DNA from: Fomitopsis serialis
Lineage: Eukaryota > Basidiomycota > Agaricomycetes > Polyporales > Fomitopsidaceae
NCBI RefSeq assembly: GCF_022376445.1
Contig: NW_025954968.1
Span: 434,001-498,000 of the forward strand
Length of the DNA stretch: 64,000 nucleotides
Direction: 5' to 3'
Shown here in pieces: positions 1-12,971 of the stretch. Every line of letters begins with the position of its first letter. The first letter of the stretch is position 1. The notes under the pieces are model-generated. The model had not been told where the DNA came from, searched no databases, and saw only the letters and a list, made by a program, of their open reading frames with translations. Made by a program: the position numbers and the translations under genes.

Positions 1-1874
1 TCCTCTCAGTTTGAAAGCTACAGACGACGAACACCTAGTCGGGATCGTGAAGGCGAACGCGGGCGTAGATCCAGCTTCTCGTACGATGATTCAAATCCAA
101 GTCGATCCGTCGAGCGGTATGCAACGAGAGATGTATCAATGATTCGCGAATTGTCTCGTGAGAGGAGCGGAACGAACGAGAGACAAGCAGAAGGTTTGTA
201 TGTGTGTGCCAGATCGCCAACACTCAAAGAACTGACAACAACACAGCAGGCCCTTCGTTTTCCAGAGCGATTCCACGTCGCGGTCAAAGCCACACACCAA
301 CACCTCACTCTCCGTCATCCTCGAGGTCTTCTCACACAGATGCAGATGACGACACCTCTAGACACCAACATCAACGTCAACGTGGCTCAATATCTGCTAC
401 ACCTTCACCAACCACCGAGAGTCAGCAAGTCGCACAGCGTAGCCGATGGCAAGCTATGCTGCTTGAGGCTGGAGGCATCAGCGCTGCGTTCAGCGAAGAT
501 AGCATGAGACGATTGCGATACTGTTTACAATGGCTACAGGTTTGTATACTATGGTCGTCTGCTCGAAACGTGCTCACCATCCCTCTCCAGTATGCCACAG
601 GTCACATTGATGCTCAAATGCTCGTCCTTCGGGACTTCATTGCCTCGCTGCAGACAACATCTCCGTCGGCGGCGGCAGCCGCGATATCCGCCCAGCACCT
701 TCGTACGTTGAACGCTGCCAAGCGCGACGTGGTCGAAACCATCCGACAAGTGGTTGACATTGTCAGCCGATACGCTGGCGGAGCATTACCTGAACCGGCC
801 CGCACGCGTGTGCGGACGTTCATCCTCCGCTTGCCCCGCCGCTGGGCGGAGGCCTCAGGTGATACACACCACCATGGCCACGGAGTCGATGGTCGCCCAA
901 ACGGTGGTGCTGACAGAGTCGACATGCGCCGCAGTACAAACGTTGCTCCGTATAGCTATGGTCCGGGTGAAGCAGGACCGTCACCACGTTCTCGACCTCC
1001 TTCCCGTGCTACCTCGCCCGGCCATACTCGGGCACATTCGCGACAGGCGAGCGCAACGATGGGCGCCACACCGGGTGGTGCTCCCACAACTGTCGACTCC
1101 GCCAACCAAGCCGCTCAGCGCATCCTAACGCTCGCGACTGAAAGTTTGGACATGCTGCGCGGCGTGACCGCAGTGGTATCCGAAAGTCTCGAGAGGGCCG
1201 ATGCGTATGTGTTCAAGCTGTTAGTCTGGACGAGTGCTCATCCCTTCATATGTTGTTGTAGTTGGGTGGAAAGGCTGCGCGTCGTAGGTTTGCAACGTCC
1301 GAACGGGGAAACAAGCCCCGGTGCGAATCTGGATGCCCCGCCTGATATCGACGCAGTTCTTGACCCACGGTTGCGAGGCGAGGCGTATCGAGACCAACGC
1401 TCGCATCGACAGCCTTATTCTCACTCCCCATCATCACCACTCTCACCCTACGCCCCGCTGTCTCCCCTCTCGGCGTCTGGGCGTTCTACGCCTGCATACG
1501 TGCCATCTCGCAACAACTCAAGCTCGGTACTCAGTATGGGGCCGCCAGGCTCGCTCTCGAGCAGTTACTACTCGACTACTTCTCTAGATGCTGGCGGTGC
1601 AGCCGTCTCATTGGATGCGTTGTCTCTGACATCTCACTCCGCTGCAAGCTCTCGTTATGCTACACCAAAGCATTCACATTCTGCACTGCCTTCGGAGGGC
1701 GATGGCGATAGTCCGGTGTACATGTCAAGAAAGAGGGCGGGGAAGCGGCCTGCAGACAGTAGTGGCGACGATCCGACAGTTGTGGCTGCCACAGCTCTCG
1801 CCGGACTAGCTGGCTCAGCGAAGAGGGCCAAACAGGAGCCGAACACGGACGAAAAGATGGACATGGAGCCTTGA
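1..1874 (+). CDS. Opi1-family transcriptional regulator (5' end outside window)
   Basis: The reading frame is open from base 1, so the start lies upstream. Exons are about 1-193, 247-539, 591-1204 and 1262-1874. The introns at 540-590 (51 nt) and 1205-1261 (57 nt) have clean GT..AG ends and rejoin conserved text. The first intron could equally end at 249. The protein carries the Opi1 signature: WQAMLLEAGGISAAFSEDS, then RLRYCLQWLQ joined to YATGHIDAQ, then ILTLATESLDMLRGVTAVV and, after the last intron, ADAWVERLRVVGLQ. Between these are Ser/Pro/Arg-rich low-complexity segments, and the C-terminus has a basic RKRAGKRPA stretch. In yeast, Opi1 represses inositol and phospholipid genes, is held at the ER by phosphatidic acid and enters the nucleus when inositol is plentiful; that role is inferred from family. 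It converges on the F-box gene downstream. Confidence 0.85.
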
Positions 1875-2545
1875 GGTCACTGGTCTGATACAGATCCTAT
1901 AACGAACGGTCCCCTTAGCTGGCCGCCCGAACATGAACACTGATGCGGATGGTTGCCGGTGCAGCTTGCAGCCCCGTAAGATACTCGATAAGTCCCATCC
2001 GTGCTATATGTATCTTTCTCCTGTTGCTACTATCTATCCTGCTGCACTGTGTCGTCTCGATATGAGATTACAGGACTATCGAACGTTTGTCCACTGCCCT
2101 TGTACTTACGCTAGCCGTTCACCTCGTCTCTCGTCGCCATCGATCGTGGATCTTGGTATCCACCACACCCTGAGAGTCCATGATGGGTGTGAACACCTTA
2201 ACAAAATTCGATTCTGCAGCTGCAGCTACTCATGGTAATGTCTCTGCATTGTCCTGTGTATCTGAGGCTCAAGCAGCAGTCCGCGTTGATTGTAATCCGA
2301 CTGCAAACCTGTATATTCTCTGTATGCAAACCGTACATCGCGGCACGGTCCATGGTAAGTTCGCCATGTATCGTGAAGTGCCGACGACAGTACATATACA
2401 TATGTTGCAGAGCAATCAGATAGACTAACCGAGCGTAGGTTGCGCTACCCTCCATGTCTACCGTCCTCCACCATCGATGTGTGTCCAAACCATTCATGCA
2501 TACCGACAGACCAGCAACCAGTTGTCGCGATGCCGGACCAGACGT
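1875..2545. other. Intergenic region between convergent genes
   Basis: Shared 3' flank of the Opi1-like gene (+) and the F-box gene (-). It holds only short open frames without recognisable domains or consistent splice sites. I see no gene here. Confidence 0.5.
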
Positions 2546-4821
2546 TCACTCCACCCTACTCATGATGAAAGGGCCTTCCAGCGGCACCGCGCGGGTGTTG
2601 TCCGTCCGCACGCGCCAGGATCCTACGAAGTTCTTCCCTCCGACGATGTACCCGCGGAAGATGTACACACCGAATCGGCCGGGCGGCTGCAAGGGCACAC
2701 GGACGAGGGCAACGAGACCGTCCCAAGGGCGGATACGACCGTAGCACTGGAAGTGATACCAGCATTACCGTGGTGGGGTCGAGTCTGCAGACGAGGGCGG
2801 AGTTAGCGGCCGTCATGATGAAGCTTGAGAGAAGCCCGTACCTCGCCGGTGATGATGATATCTGCACGCCCGTGCACGTAGTCTCCCTCCTGTACTCTTC
2901 GGCGCCGTCGTCGTCATCCGACGGAGACGAAGGCCTTCCGTCAGCACGTCGTCGATCAGCTCGTCAACGTCTTGGCCTAAGGCTGCGGTGACTGCTGCCC
3001 GTGTATCTTCGAGCGCTCGCTCACCGTGTGCATCTTGATGTTCGTCCGAATCGGGGGAGGATTGCGCTCACGAGGAGGGGAAGCACCCGCCGACGCCTTC
3101 CTCCTATGTCGCTCGACCTTCTCGGCCAGCAGAGCGTCAGCTGCCTTCTGTCGCGCGACGCACGTCCTGCAGGTTTCCGGATTGTGAGAGTTCCTCTGGC
3201 CCTCAACGAAGGTCTCATATACCGCTGCTGGCTCATTGATACGCTGAAGATTGCGTAGGCGTACGATACCGTTCGCTTCGCGGACGTCGAACGCGGACGG
3301 CAACCAGGCGTGGTTGATGCCGTCGTCGTTATCGTTGGGATTGCCGCCGCAAGGCGCAGGACGGGCGGGCGAGACGCAGTGGTGCTCGCGAAGTTGTAAG
3401 TAGACCGGATGCATGAAAAGGTGTGGATTCTCAGCCGAGAAGTCAGGCGGGAAGTTGACGGATTGGACGGCCGCAAAGTACTGCTCGGGGTGAGGGCTCT
3501 GATACGAAAGCACTCAGGTGAGTTAACCAAGATATAGGAAGCATGTACGCACGAGATGCAGACCCTTCCAGAGGCCGGTGAGGGTTCCGTATTCATAGGT
3601 GACGGCCATCGGTCTTAGACTGTATGGATCCACGCAACCAACCATGCGATTGAAGTCGCACTCCCACTGCGCGCTAGGGCTACGCATGCCCCTCGTCCAT
3701 CGCGGTGCGTCCTCCCGTTCGCGCTCTTTGTCGCTCATGTTATGATACCAGTCCCAGTCCGCCTTCTCCAGCAATTTCACGGGAGATGACGCGTTGTATT
3801 CCTCAAGGTCAGCTCGCGTCTCGCCCACACCTGTGCGTCCCAGCGCGAGCGCGTGGGCACGATCCGCTGGCATACTCGGCGGGATGATCAACGGCTGCCA
3901 ATAGAGCGTGAAGAAGAGTAGTTGGGCGCCCAGAGCGAGGAGCGGTTCCGTGATCTCGAGCAGACCGCCGTAATGGTCGATGTGGTGTATACTCTCCTCG
4001 GGAGTACGGTATAACGGCCAGAAACCATGCGGGGTGGGAATCTTTTGACGGTCCGTGAGCATCGCGCGGTCCGGCCGCATTGGCAAGGCGAAATGACAAT
4101 CTGGGGCGTGGAAGGGTGGATACCGGGTACCTATCAGTGCGTATGGACGGACGAGTTCGAGGATGCTTGCACGTTGTTCGCTTGGCAGGGCGTCGAGTTT
4201 ATCTGGCTAGGCATATGTCAACGAACGGCAGACATCCGTGAACAACTGACCTGAGTTCAACCTGTACCAGAAAAGCCACACGGCAAGCGCATTGACGGCG
4301 CTCTCGGACGGCCAGTCACCGCTCTGCTCGCGACCGTCCCAGAGCCTCTCTAGGATAAAGCGACGAAGGAGATCGTCAAGGCAGGCCCAGTCTAACTGTT
4401 CGCCGTTCTTGCCATCGTTCTCCAAGGCCATCAGCACAGCGGTCCAGAGATCATCCTGAAGAAACTCGGAATCCAGGTCACCGCTGCGTATACGCTTGAG
4501 CACGATGCAGCACTTCTTCAGCTGCGCGGCGTAGTTTTGGACGTGCAACTCGTCACTAGCAAATCGGCGACGGGGGGCACGGACGTCGAAGTTGCTGCGA
4601 TAGATGCGTGCATAGAGTGGAGCGCAATGCTCGAATACGAGGGAGTCGTGGATCGTCTTGCAGGACAAGAGCAAGGGAACGATGTCCTTCGGGGGACCGT
4701 GGGGCGTGCGGAGGAGTGCAACCTGCAGAGCGATTTCGACACGGATCTCGAGAGGGAGGAGACACAACGGCGATGATTGGATTGCCATAGTAGATCGGAT
4801 GGTGGACGGAGTGGGCATCAT
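2546..4821 (-). CDS. F-box domain protein, with apparent single-base frame breaks
   Basis: Exons on the minus strand are 4821-4251, 4202-3553, 3498-2842 and 2784-2546, with introns of 48, 54 and 57 nt. The N-terminus has an F-box-like segment (LCLLPLEIRVEIALQ, then VPLLLSCKTIHDSLVFE). An in-frame Met at 4788 is an alternative start. The rest resembles large basidiomycete F-box proteins, ending in the tract YGRIRPWDGLVALVRVP and a GYIVGGKNFVGSW tail. Exon lengths sum to 2117 nt. Four places near 3018, 2935, 2895 and 2760 need one extra base each to keep the conserved frame (SERLEDTR..., DDDDGAEEY, EGDYVHGRADIIITGE, NAWYHFQ). Adding four gives 2121, a multiple of three. It is either a decaying gene or sequence with missing bases. 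The expected role is substrate adaptor in an SCF ubiquitin ligase, inferred from family. Confidence 0.7.
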
Positions 4822-6979
4822 CCGGAGACGGGGTTCAAGACGGGCTATTAAGAACCGGCGGTAGGACGGCGGCTAAGTGGCCCGGCCCAGACATGGGGAG
4901 GGCAATACGCTGGGAAGACCGGAGGCAGGTCAAAATACTCTGGCATCGCCACCACCGCTCCCCGCTCGCTTGATCGGGGTCTTGCGCAGAGTCGCTGCAA
5001 AAGGAAGGTGCACCCCAGCACGTTTGATTCCCTGCATTGGATTGATCGGCTTCTGCTATAACTGGATCTCGTCCCGGCCTCTTCATAGCTCTCTGTCTGG
5101 CCTGGATCGCGGGAGAATTCGTCGCTCGTCATGTCCTGGAGGATGAATACGCTGTCAAATTCAAGTCGTCAGTCAGGATTGTAGTGGAAGCGACGCCCTC
5201 GTGTTTGAACCTTGGGGCGTCGGAGTGTGATGGGAATTCAGGACGCCCGCCGTGTCATTGGACTTCCGAATACAGGGTCGGTGTTGAGATTCTGTGGCAC
5301 CTCAAAGTCAGCGAAACTTCGGAGATGCGACAGGTATACGTACACCCAATGCAGGGACAAGAAGATAGTCGTTGATTCTCCGCTCCAAGGTCATGCCGTC
5401 TATGTTCTCACTCTTCGGCCACGACATCGACTGGCCATTTCCCGTGCCTATTCCGTTTCAGACAAGGCACCTCTGAGAGTCTCGTTCTGCTCAGAGTGGC
5501 ACACTATGTACGCGGCATTTGTCCAGTTGTCGAGTTACACATCCGAAGGCTCTCTCCAAACGACCACACGGGCATTTGTAGTGCGGACTTCAATGATCCC
5601 GAAGTCGACATCTGCCCGCTCTTTGCCGAAGAACATCTCGTCAGCATCATCATTCCTGCACGTCTCGACGGTCTCGTTACTCACTGTAGTTCGCAAATCG
5701 CGCTCTTCCGCTTACGCCAGACAGAACACGTTCGAGGACAATTTGTAGTGAGTCCACAAAACTCAGTCGGCAACCCAATCGCAGACGGAGTCCGGACGTG
5801 GGTGGAGAACTAGACCGAGGCTAACTGTCGTAATGGCGTTACCAATCATTATCATTCGAGGATCACACTAACGGGGCCGCATGCGCGTTTGTCCCTTGGT
5901 TGCGTTGCTCCGCTGTTCTGTATGACCGATCTGCTGCGAGTTTAAGTTGTCAGGCACCATTACACTCGTCTTCGTGAGATGCGCAACCTCACCGGACACC
6001 CGTTGCCTTCATATCACATCGGGTAGCCTGAGAGCATGGTGAATGTGGGAACTTTGCGTTCGAACGTGCCAGGTCTCGTGGATACACTACGCTTCGACGT
6101 GGACGTCATGTCATTGACTCGGCCGTATCCTCTGCGACGGGCGCACACGAGGATTCGTTTCTGAATGTCTCTTTACACATATCATTCATCGGCGCGCTTT
6201 AGCTGGAAAGCCCGTGTCATTCGTGAGAACACTTTTCGGCATTCCCAAGTAGACGGAGACGGCTTACCGGCGTGTTCACCCAAACCAGCTCGCATCTGTA
6301 GCAACTGCGCGCGGTCGATCCATCATCCGACGAGCTGCGAGTAGTATGAAAGAGATAGAGGGCTCAATAAGGGCATATGGCGATTCATCGCTCGTCCCGG
6401 AGCGCCATGGGCAACGCCTGATTTGGACGTACTCGCGACAACGCAAATTGTTGCGTCACAAACGCCTGCGGGGGCGCTGCGGCAGGGGCGGTGGGATGTG
6501 GTCATGTCGTCCGTGTCAGGGGGTCGGATAAGTGACAATCCCAGCCATGGAAGAGCAGCGCGGACTGAACACTGTTGTCAGTCGAGATGGGCGTGTCCAA
6601 CAAAGAACACCGTCGCAATTGACGCCTACGTAACACGGGGATAGACTGGACACCAGCGCCTGTTGAGGACTCGGAGCGCGCGCGACTCACCTGGTTCCAG
6701 TCTGCTCCCCAGTCACTGAGGCCGCTCTCCGTCCAACTTTCAACGGGCACTCGCTATAGCAATGGTCTTGTTGCTGTAACTGTCTTCCCCCACACCCTGC
6801 CGAAGTGCTCGTTGACGACTCTGAGTAACAGCCTGAAGATGCAAATTTGCCAATGAGATCCATCTACAGTGTAATGCCCGTCTCTGATATAATGCAGCAT
6901 AGAAAAGTCTCGATGATAGACAAACCAAAAACATCGTAGATGCACGGAGGCCTGAGCACAAGGCGGTTCGCCTGGTGCA
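4822..6979. other. Intergenic region, 2.2 kb
   Basis: Lies upstream of the F-box gene (-) and downstream of the VPS9 gene (-). A 178-codon open frame at 5212-5748 (+) has Ser/Arg-rich composition and no motif I recognise, so I do not call it a gene. Confidence 0.4.
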
Positions 6980-9900
6980 TCAGACTTCGTCGTTGAAGCC
7001 ACCCATGGCTCGAATCGCTTCGGCTAGCCGCTTGTACTCACGAAGCAGCTCACCCACTTCGGACACCTTAATATCGTCCTCGGTACACGCCAAAAAGCGG
7101 GGATTAGGTGGCGATACTCGAATCGCTATGGGTGACGCAGCACGGGACGAGGCGGGCGTATCGAAGCGGTTCGTCGCCGTCGTTGCCGGAATAAGGAGAG
7201 AGGAACGGCGCGAGCCTGGTGGTGATGATGCCTGTATGGATGCATACTGTGTCCGATGTTAGCGCACGAGTCGGACTCTATGCCACAGAAATAGCCATAC
7301 CTTCGCCGCTTCGCTCTGTGCAGCATGCGACAGGCGTGAAAGACCCGGCATGCTAGCCAACCGGTCCGTCAAACTCATACGGCCTCCACCGACGAACTTG
7401 CGCTTTCCTTTTCTACGTTTGTTCCGTTCGCTCATCATGCTCTCGAAACTGCGGATGCTACGAGCATCGTGGCCAGGTCTTCTTCTTCCTCTTCTCCTCT
7501 CGTCCCCTTCATCTCCCGTAGTCCCTTCTTCTGATGTGGTGGTATCGTCTTCGGGTGCCCTCACGGAACGACTCGACCCCGGCTCGAAGGACCTCTATCA
7601 TCTGCTGACCGCTTTCCTCACTTTGGCCCGGTCGACTGGCACGGGCCCCGGGCAACGATGCAGCGAGGCTTGCAATGGAGAACCCAGTATCCCGCCGAAG
7701 ATACCAAAACCGGACGCGAGGACTCTTCGGTCGTCTCAGCAGCGGGTGTGGTGGCCGCAATTGGACTCTGGCTTTGGCCAGGAAGAAGGGAACGCAAGAC
7801 ACCGAAGGACGAATCAACTACACCCGATAGCACCTTGTTCGCGGAGCCGGTGATGGCATCGACTTGCTGTTCCACGCGCCCGCGAAGGCTAGCTGATATA
7901 GCTTGAGGAGACGGCGGCTGCGCGCCGCGTACACTGCGTGCGAGGGGCATTGGACTGAGCTGTGCAGGACTGTGGATACAAATTAGCAAGCAGGTCCCTG
8001 CGAGGCGGAAGGTTGTCCACTAGGACAGAAGGCGGTAGAGGCGAGATGATAGGACATACCTCAATACCGTATTCTCACTGTCTCCTAGTCCAAGAGCTGC
8101 TAGATCCACATTCTCCAAGAACTCCGCGACAGCCATGAGATTGACGAGGCAGTAGCCTTCTTCGCCACCTGCAGTGCTCTCCCTGCGGAAACGTTGAATG
8201 TACAACAGGTTCGAAACGAGTCTCGGTGGGTTCGCCTTCACGACAGCAAAGATCATCAGCGGAAGAATGACATCGCCAGATACTGGCGTAGGAGAGGATG
8301 TCCGAGAAGACGCCGTGCGAATAGGAGACTGGCTTCGCAGAGACGCAGAACGAGGAGGGATCAAATCAGAGGAGACAGACGAGGCATCCTGGGTTGCCGG
8401 GGTAGGAAGATGCATTCCTTCAGAGGCAGAAGAGATGTCGACAGGAGATAGCACAATGGTTGGTGACACAACCGGCTGATCCGGCTCAGAATCGACGTTG
8501 CGTAAACCAGGGACGGGTTCCGTCGTGGTCGTCGGCTCTTGCTCGTCGACGTCGTTGTCGTCTTCGGCACTATGCCGCCCAAATGTCGTTTTCGCGCGAG
8601 GGGTCTTCGCGTCGTCGAGGATCTCATCTTCAGGCTTGAGCCCTATCGGAGGTAGCTTCGCAAGGCCATCTGTGCGATGCAGCTGCGGTGAGACCAAGTC
8701 GGTGAAAGACTCGAGTAACTTACCGACAATGATCTTGTGTACGGACACTAGCACAGCAGCCTTCTCCGCTGGCGAACGGGCCACTGTATCGAGTTGCACT
8801 AGCGCTGTTCGCCAATTGAAAATCAGCAATCCAATCGTGTGTTATTGCTCGTCATTGGGCCGCAAAGAGCCGCGCAGCTAACGCAAATGAATGGAAGACG
8901 CGAAGGCACTCACCCTTCCCACATCTGCCGACTACTGCCTCCACCTCCTTGCTGGAATTGCCGACGTCAACGCCGAGATGACCAAGACCTAAGTCCAGAA
9001 GGTTGACCGCCGCTATACGACTGGAAAGGGCTTCGTCGTGTTCAGCGTCATCCGCGCTTTCAGGGAGGAACAATCTAGGCGAGTTTCGGCGATTTGTCAG
9101 TACATCGTTCCAGGGACATCAAGAAGTAACCTTCAGGGTCACGGAGTCCAATGGGGCAGCCCACAGACCCTTAGCCACGGGGCGCCCCCCAGTAGGAAAG
9201 GTTTCCGAACGATAGATGGTGAAAGGTACGCACCTATCATAGAGAAGACAACACAAGACACGCTCGATAGCATCCATCGTGACCCGAATTTGTGTCGTTC
9301 TCTTCTCTTCCTCGCCCATTTCCGTCTCATCGGCGGCTTTTTCCTCCGTGACATCGTCTGTCTCGCTGCCTCCTCACTCACACTTGGGGGACCGACGTCT
9401 CCACCATCCTCCTTAGCATGCTGCGTCGCCTTGCCATGCCCTTTGCGTAACTTGTGTCCACTCTTCGGAAGGCGCGCCCAGAGCATGTCTTCGAGGTCAT
9501 TGTAGAACTCCTGAAATTTGTTCGACACATCTTCGGCTCCTTGCGACGGGTTCGTGGCAATCACCCACTCGCCACTTCCCCTTCCACGGCCACGGCCACC
9601 TCCGCTGACAGCACGCGCTACTGCGCCAGGGTCTCCATTAGGGCTGAGTTTCCGTGTGGAGGATTCCGTGTCCCGATAGTGGTAGCACGAACGAAGGGAA
9701 ACAAGGTTCGGCAAACTGTTTGACGCGCTCTATGGCCCATGATGGCACGCCCGCATCTCCGAGCACAGCACGCATTTCCCCTCGGATGACATCGGTCAGG
9801 GAGCGACCCAAGGTCGCACGATCAACGCGAGTGGATATGGTGAAGGCAGGCACGTCAAGTGAGTGCTCTGCGGGGCTCGTACGGTCCGGAGATGGCGTGA

Positions 9901-11397
9901 CTTGTGAAGACAGAGACCCTGTAGGGTGGACCCTGGCGTCGTTAATGAGAGAGGGTTGGGTTCGGAGTGGAGAGGTGTCGGGGCGGTTGACGGGCTGGCC
10001 GGTGGCGTGGCGCGACCGAACAAAGAAGCAAATGGGTTCGAAAGGCGCGATGCGGGATTCGCCGGACCGCTGGGAACGCGTGCACCTGGTCGAGGGGGAA
10101 GCGGCGGTTTGGTAGTCACGGTCGGGCGCGGTGGGATGGGAAGGCTGGAGAATAGGAATGTGTCTTGAAGGTCGGGTATTGGAGTGAAGATTGTATCGAC
10201 GAAGTAGACGAAGATGGAGACGGCGGGACCAGAGTGGCCGATGCAAGAAGTGAGTTTGGGAGAGGGGGCAGAGCTGACAGGGCGGAAGACCGCGCCGCCG
10301 GATTGAGGAGCGCTTGAAACGACGTGACGAGGGCGGTATGGTAGAACGGAAGGTTAGCGTAGTACTTCAACATTATTAGCGTTGGACCATCAATCAACGA
10401 GACTAGCTCACTCCGTTAGTGCGCCACGAAGTCCAGACAGGTCACAACCGGAGCATTATTTCGACCCGTTCCGTCACACAGCGCGATGTGGTCTTTGATA
10501 AATTCCGGAGTGATCAGATCGTTCGAACGATGATGATCCAGAGGCAGAAGTAGAGTAGCCTGACAGGTCGGTCCCCATGCGTAATCAGCACGGAACACAA
10601 GAAACGAGGAGTCGCAATATACCTTGCTGAATGACAGTGCATTCCATATGTCATTCCACTCCGGCCCATGATCAGTTTCAGTGCTTAGCCGCTCAAGGAT
10701 TGCCCAGCCCGTGGTTGTTGTATCCAAGCCCATACGCTGGGTAGCAGCCTTCAGACTCATTATTTGTAGCTTGCTAGTTGCATCGCTATGCGATGCACTC
10801 TGCTGGCCAGAGGTACTTATGCTGGGCTGCATAGTCGTCCCGGATGTCGCAGATGTGGGGGTAACCCGATGACGAGGAGTATACGGCACATAACGAGGCG
10901 CTCCAGAGACCGACTCCGCAGAGGTGGTTGTGGTTGTGGTTGTAGGCGACCCAGGTGCCGCCGGCGAAAGGAGGGGATGCGTAGAGAGACTCTCATGAGA
11001 TGCAGTGCGCGAGATGGACGGGTTGCGCCCGATCGAGCCCGTAAGAAACAGACTGTCTCGTTTCGAGGACATGTCGTGTCTGGTAGATGTAGGTGAGCCC
11101 GCCCACTCAATCTCACGACCCTTATAGTACAATCTGCCAGAAGACTTAGTCAGAACGTCGAAATACACTGCGTGCAAAAGCTTACAGTCAATCTGTGACC
11201 AAGCGAACCAGACAGAGGATGTGAGTAAGCCTGCAGCCTGTATTGCCAGCAGTGCGAGCGAGAACCAGGATGCTGCCTCGCAAAGGAGCTGAGTTTGTCG
11301 AAATCGTCTGAGGCTGATCGAGATGAGGAGAGGGACAGCCGTCACGACGACGGCGAGAGGTAAGGTCGAGGGCCAGCGCCCGGTTGTGCGCGGTCAT
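6980..11397 (-). CDS. VPS9-domain protein, putative Rab5-type GEF, with frame breaks
   Basis: A large multi-exon gene whose product should activate Rab5/Vps21-type GTPases in endosomal traffic (family inference). The VPS9 core lies at about 8100-8300: DVILPLMIFAVVKANPPRLV, LLYIQRFR and GEEGYCLVNLMAVAEFLE. Just upstream are KFQEFYNDLEDMLWARL and HKIIV|DGLAKLPPIGLKPED, joined across a phase-1 intron. The last exon (7246-6980) ends in VGELLREYKRLAEAIRAM. The start at 11397 opens MTAHNRALALDLT; a clean in-frame intron follows SFSK near 10623. The N-terminal half is Ser/Thr/Pro-rich. Conserved text changes frame by one base near 10437, 10118, 9370 and 7712, and somewhere around 9930. These breaks resemble those in the F-box gene. 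Exon limits in the N-terminal half are approximate. Confidence 0.7.
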
Positions 11398-11673
11398 ACC
11401 ACGCGAGAATCATAGCGCGTCGCGTTCAGCGCTCGTGACTTGGTGCGGATCGTCCCGCTCGAGTCGGACCCAATTCAGACAATCTCCCTGTTTAGACTTC
11501 GGTACTCCTTGCTCACTCTTTGCACACTAGCTTGTCCTCGGAATATCTCAGTATATCTCTGAGATGACAGAATATAAGCCTGATGTGACGCGTCGACCCA
11601 AACAATCCTACAGGAGTACCAACGGGTTCACAGACGATGTTCGTGCTCGTATGAAACACCACTCGATTCCAAT

Positions 11674-12640
11674 CTGCACATCCCCGTGCCGACTTGGATG
11701 CTACGAAAGTAGCGGAACACCAAAAGAACATACGCGATGCGGTAGAGCGACGCCGGTTCGCGGAAGATCTACTCTTGCTGAAGGGGTCGTATTTCCCCGG
11801 GTATGTGTCGACTTGGGTGTGTGTACGGGAGTCGTAGCCTGACTGAGTGCCAGAAATTTCAGCGTCGCCGTGGCAAAGGAGCTAAACGAACAGCCTGAGA
11901 CGGCTGCTGCTGTGAAGGAACGCATGGATGACCTGCGAAACGCCATATCGAAGAAACACAAAGGATCTACGAGTGGCAAGCAGAGGATCATCATGCGAAG
12001 CTATAGACAGGTATCTGTCCAAGAATGATGCGACTCTGACTCGCGTATAGATGTGAGCCCTTTGGTGATACTATTTTGGTCGCTGTGCTGAGGATATATT
12101 GCATGCAGGCCCTGTATCGATCCTGCATGTGCCCAATCCGCACGAGAAGTCCACCTTTGATGACGCAGTCTCGTCTCTGCGTTATGCACACTTGAAACCC
12201 TTACTGGGCTTCGACGCCAGTATGCAACCCTGCCGCTAAGGAGAAGAAGAGCGTCGCAGACGCGATGCCCAGTTTCCGTTGGACTTGGCGGCCTTTCATG
12301 CCATTCAGAGCAAGGATACCGGGTGAGTCAAATTCCTTTTCTCTATACTCGGACTCGGTCTAATGTCGTTATCGATAACAGCTGCGCATTGCTAAGTTCT
12401 TGACCTCGACGATCAAGGCAAAGAGCGCATGTTCTCTGAATACCGGTGGGTGTGGAGGCAGGTTAAGACCCTGTTGGATGAGTACAAGACCAACGTAGGT
12501 GATTGACCTGCTTCGCAACTATCAGTACTGACCACATCCAAACAGGAGACTTTCAAGGCAGAGATCACGGCGTTATTGCGAGAGACAGAGACACACGACC
12601 CTCGTCGCCGGCCAACAGGCTCTTGAGCGCGGCGGCCGTA
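11674..12640 (+). pseudogene. Broken coiled-coil hypothetical gene
   Basis: I do not recognise this gene. Two adjoining segments join in phase across a 53 nt GT..AG intron (11801-11853): DLDATKVAEHQKNIRDAVE...LLLLKGSYFPG and NFSVAVAKELNEQPETAAAV...KKHKG. Further on, FSEYRWVWRQVKTLLDEYKT (12430-12496) joins ETFKAEITALLRETET across a second plausible intron. All are charged and helix-prone. Between them the frame cannot be kept open: stops interrupt 12010-12060 and 12236-12240. It is likely a decayed gene or one with sequence errors. No start codon could be fixed. Confidence 0.35.
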
Positions 12641-12971
12641 TGGAGATGGACTCCTCTGATGACGGCTTGCGCAATATCGACCATTCATGGCTGTTGGAAA
12701 CCTTCCATACTTCTACGACGTGACGGACAGTGGTTCAGTTCACGGCTCGATAAGATTCATTGTACTCATCATACGTTTCGTCGACAGATGGTGCAATGCG
12801 CAATGTAAATATGATCAATAAACCTGGATAAATGGAGCTGATGGATACAAATCGTCGTGATTGACTTCGCCTTCATGTTATACGTACATGCTATCAAGCT
12901 TACATCTAGCTAAAGTCGATGCCTGGGTATGCTGCTGGAGACCATTGACCCTGAGTCAACATCAGTTACTC

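Noticed and set aside
5212..5748. 178-codon open frame (+) between the F-box and VPS9 genes
   Set aside because: No recognisable motif; overlapped by another similar-quality frame at 5496-5813.
11545..11565. Inverted repeat ATCTCAG...CTGAGAT with a 7-base loop
   Set aside because: A short stem expected by chance in 64 kb; not linked to a terminator or mobile-element end.
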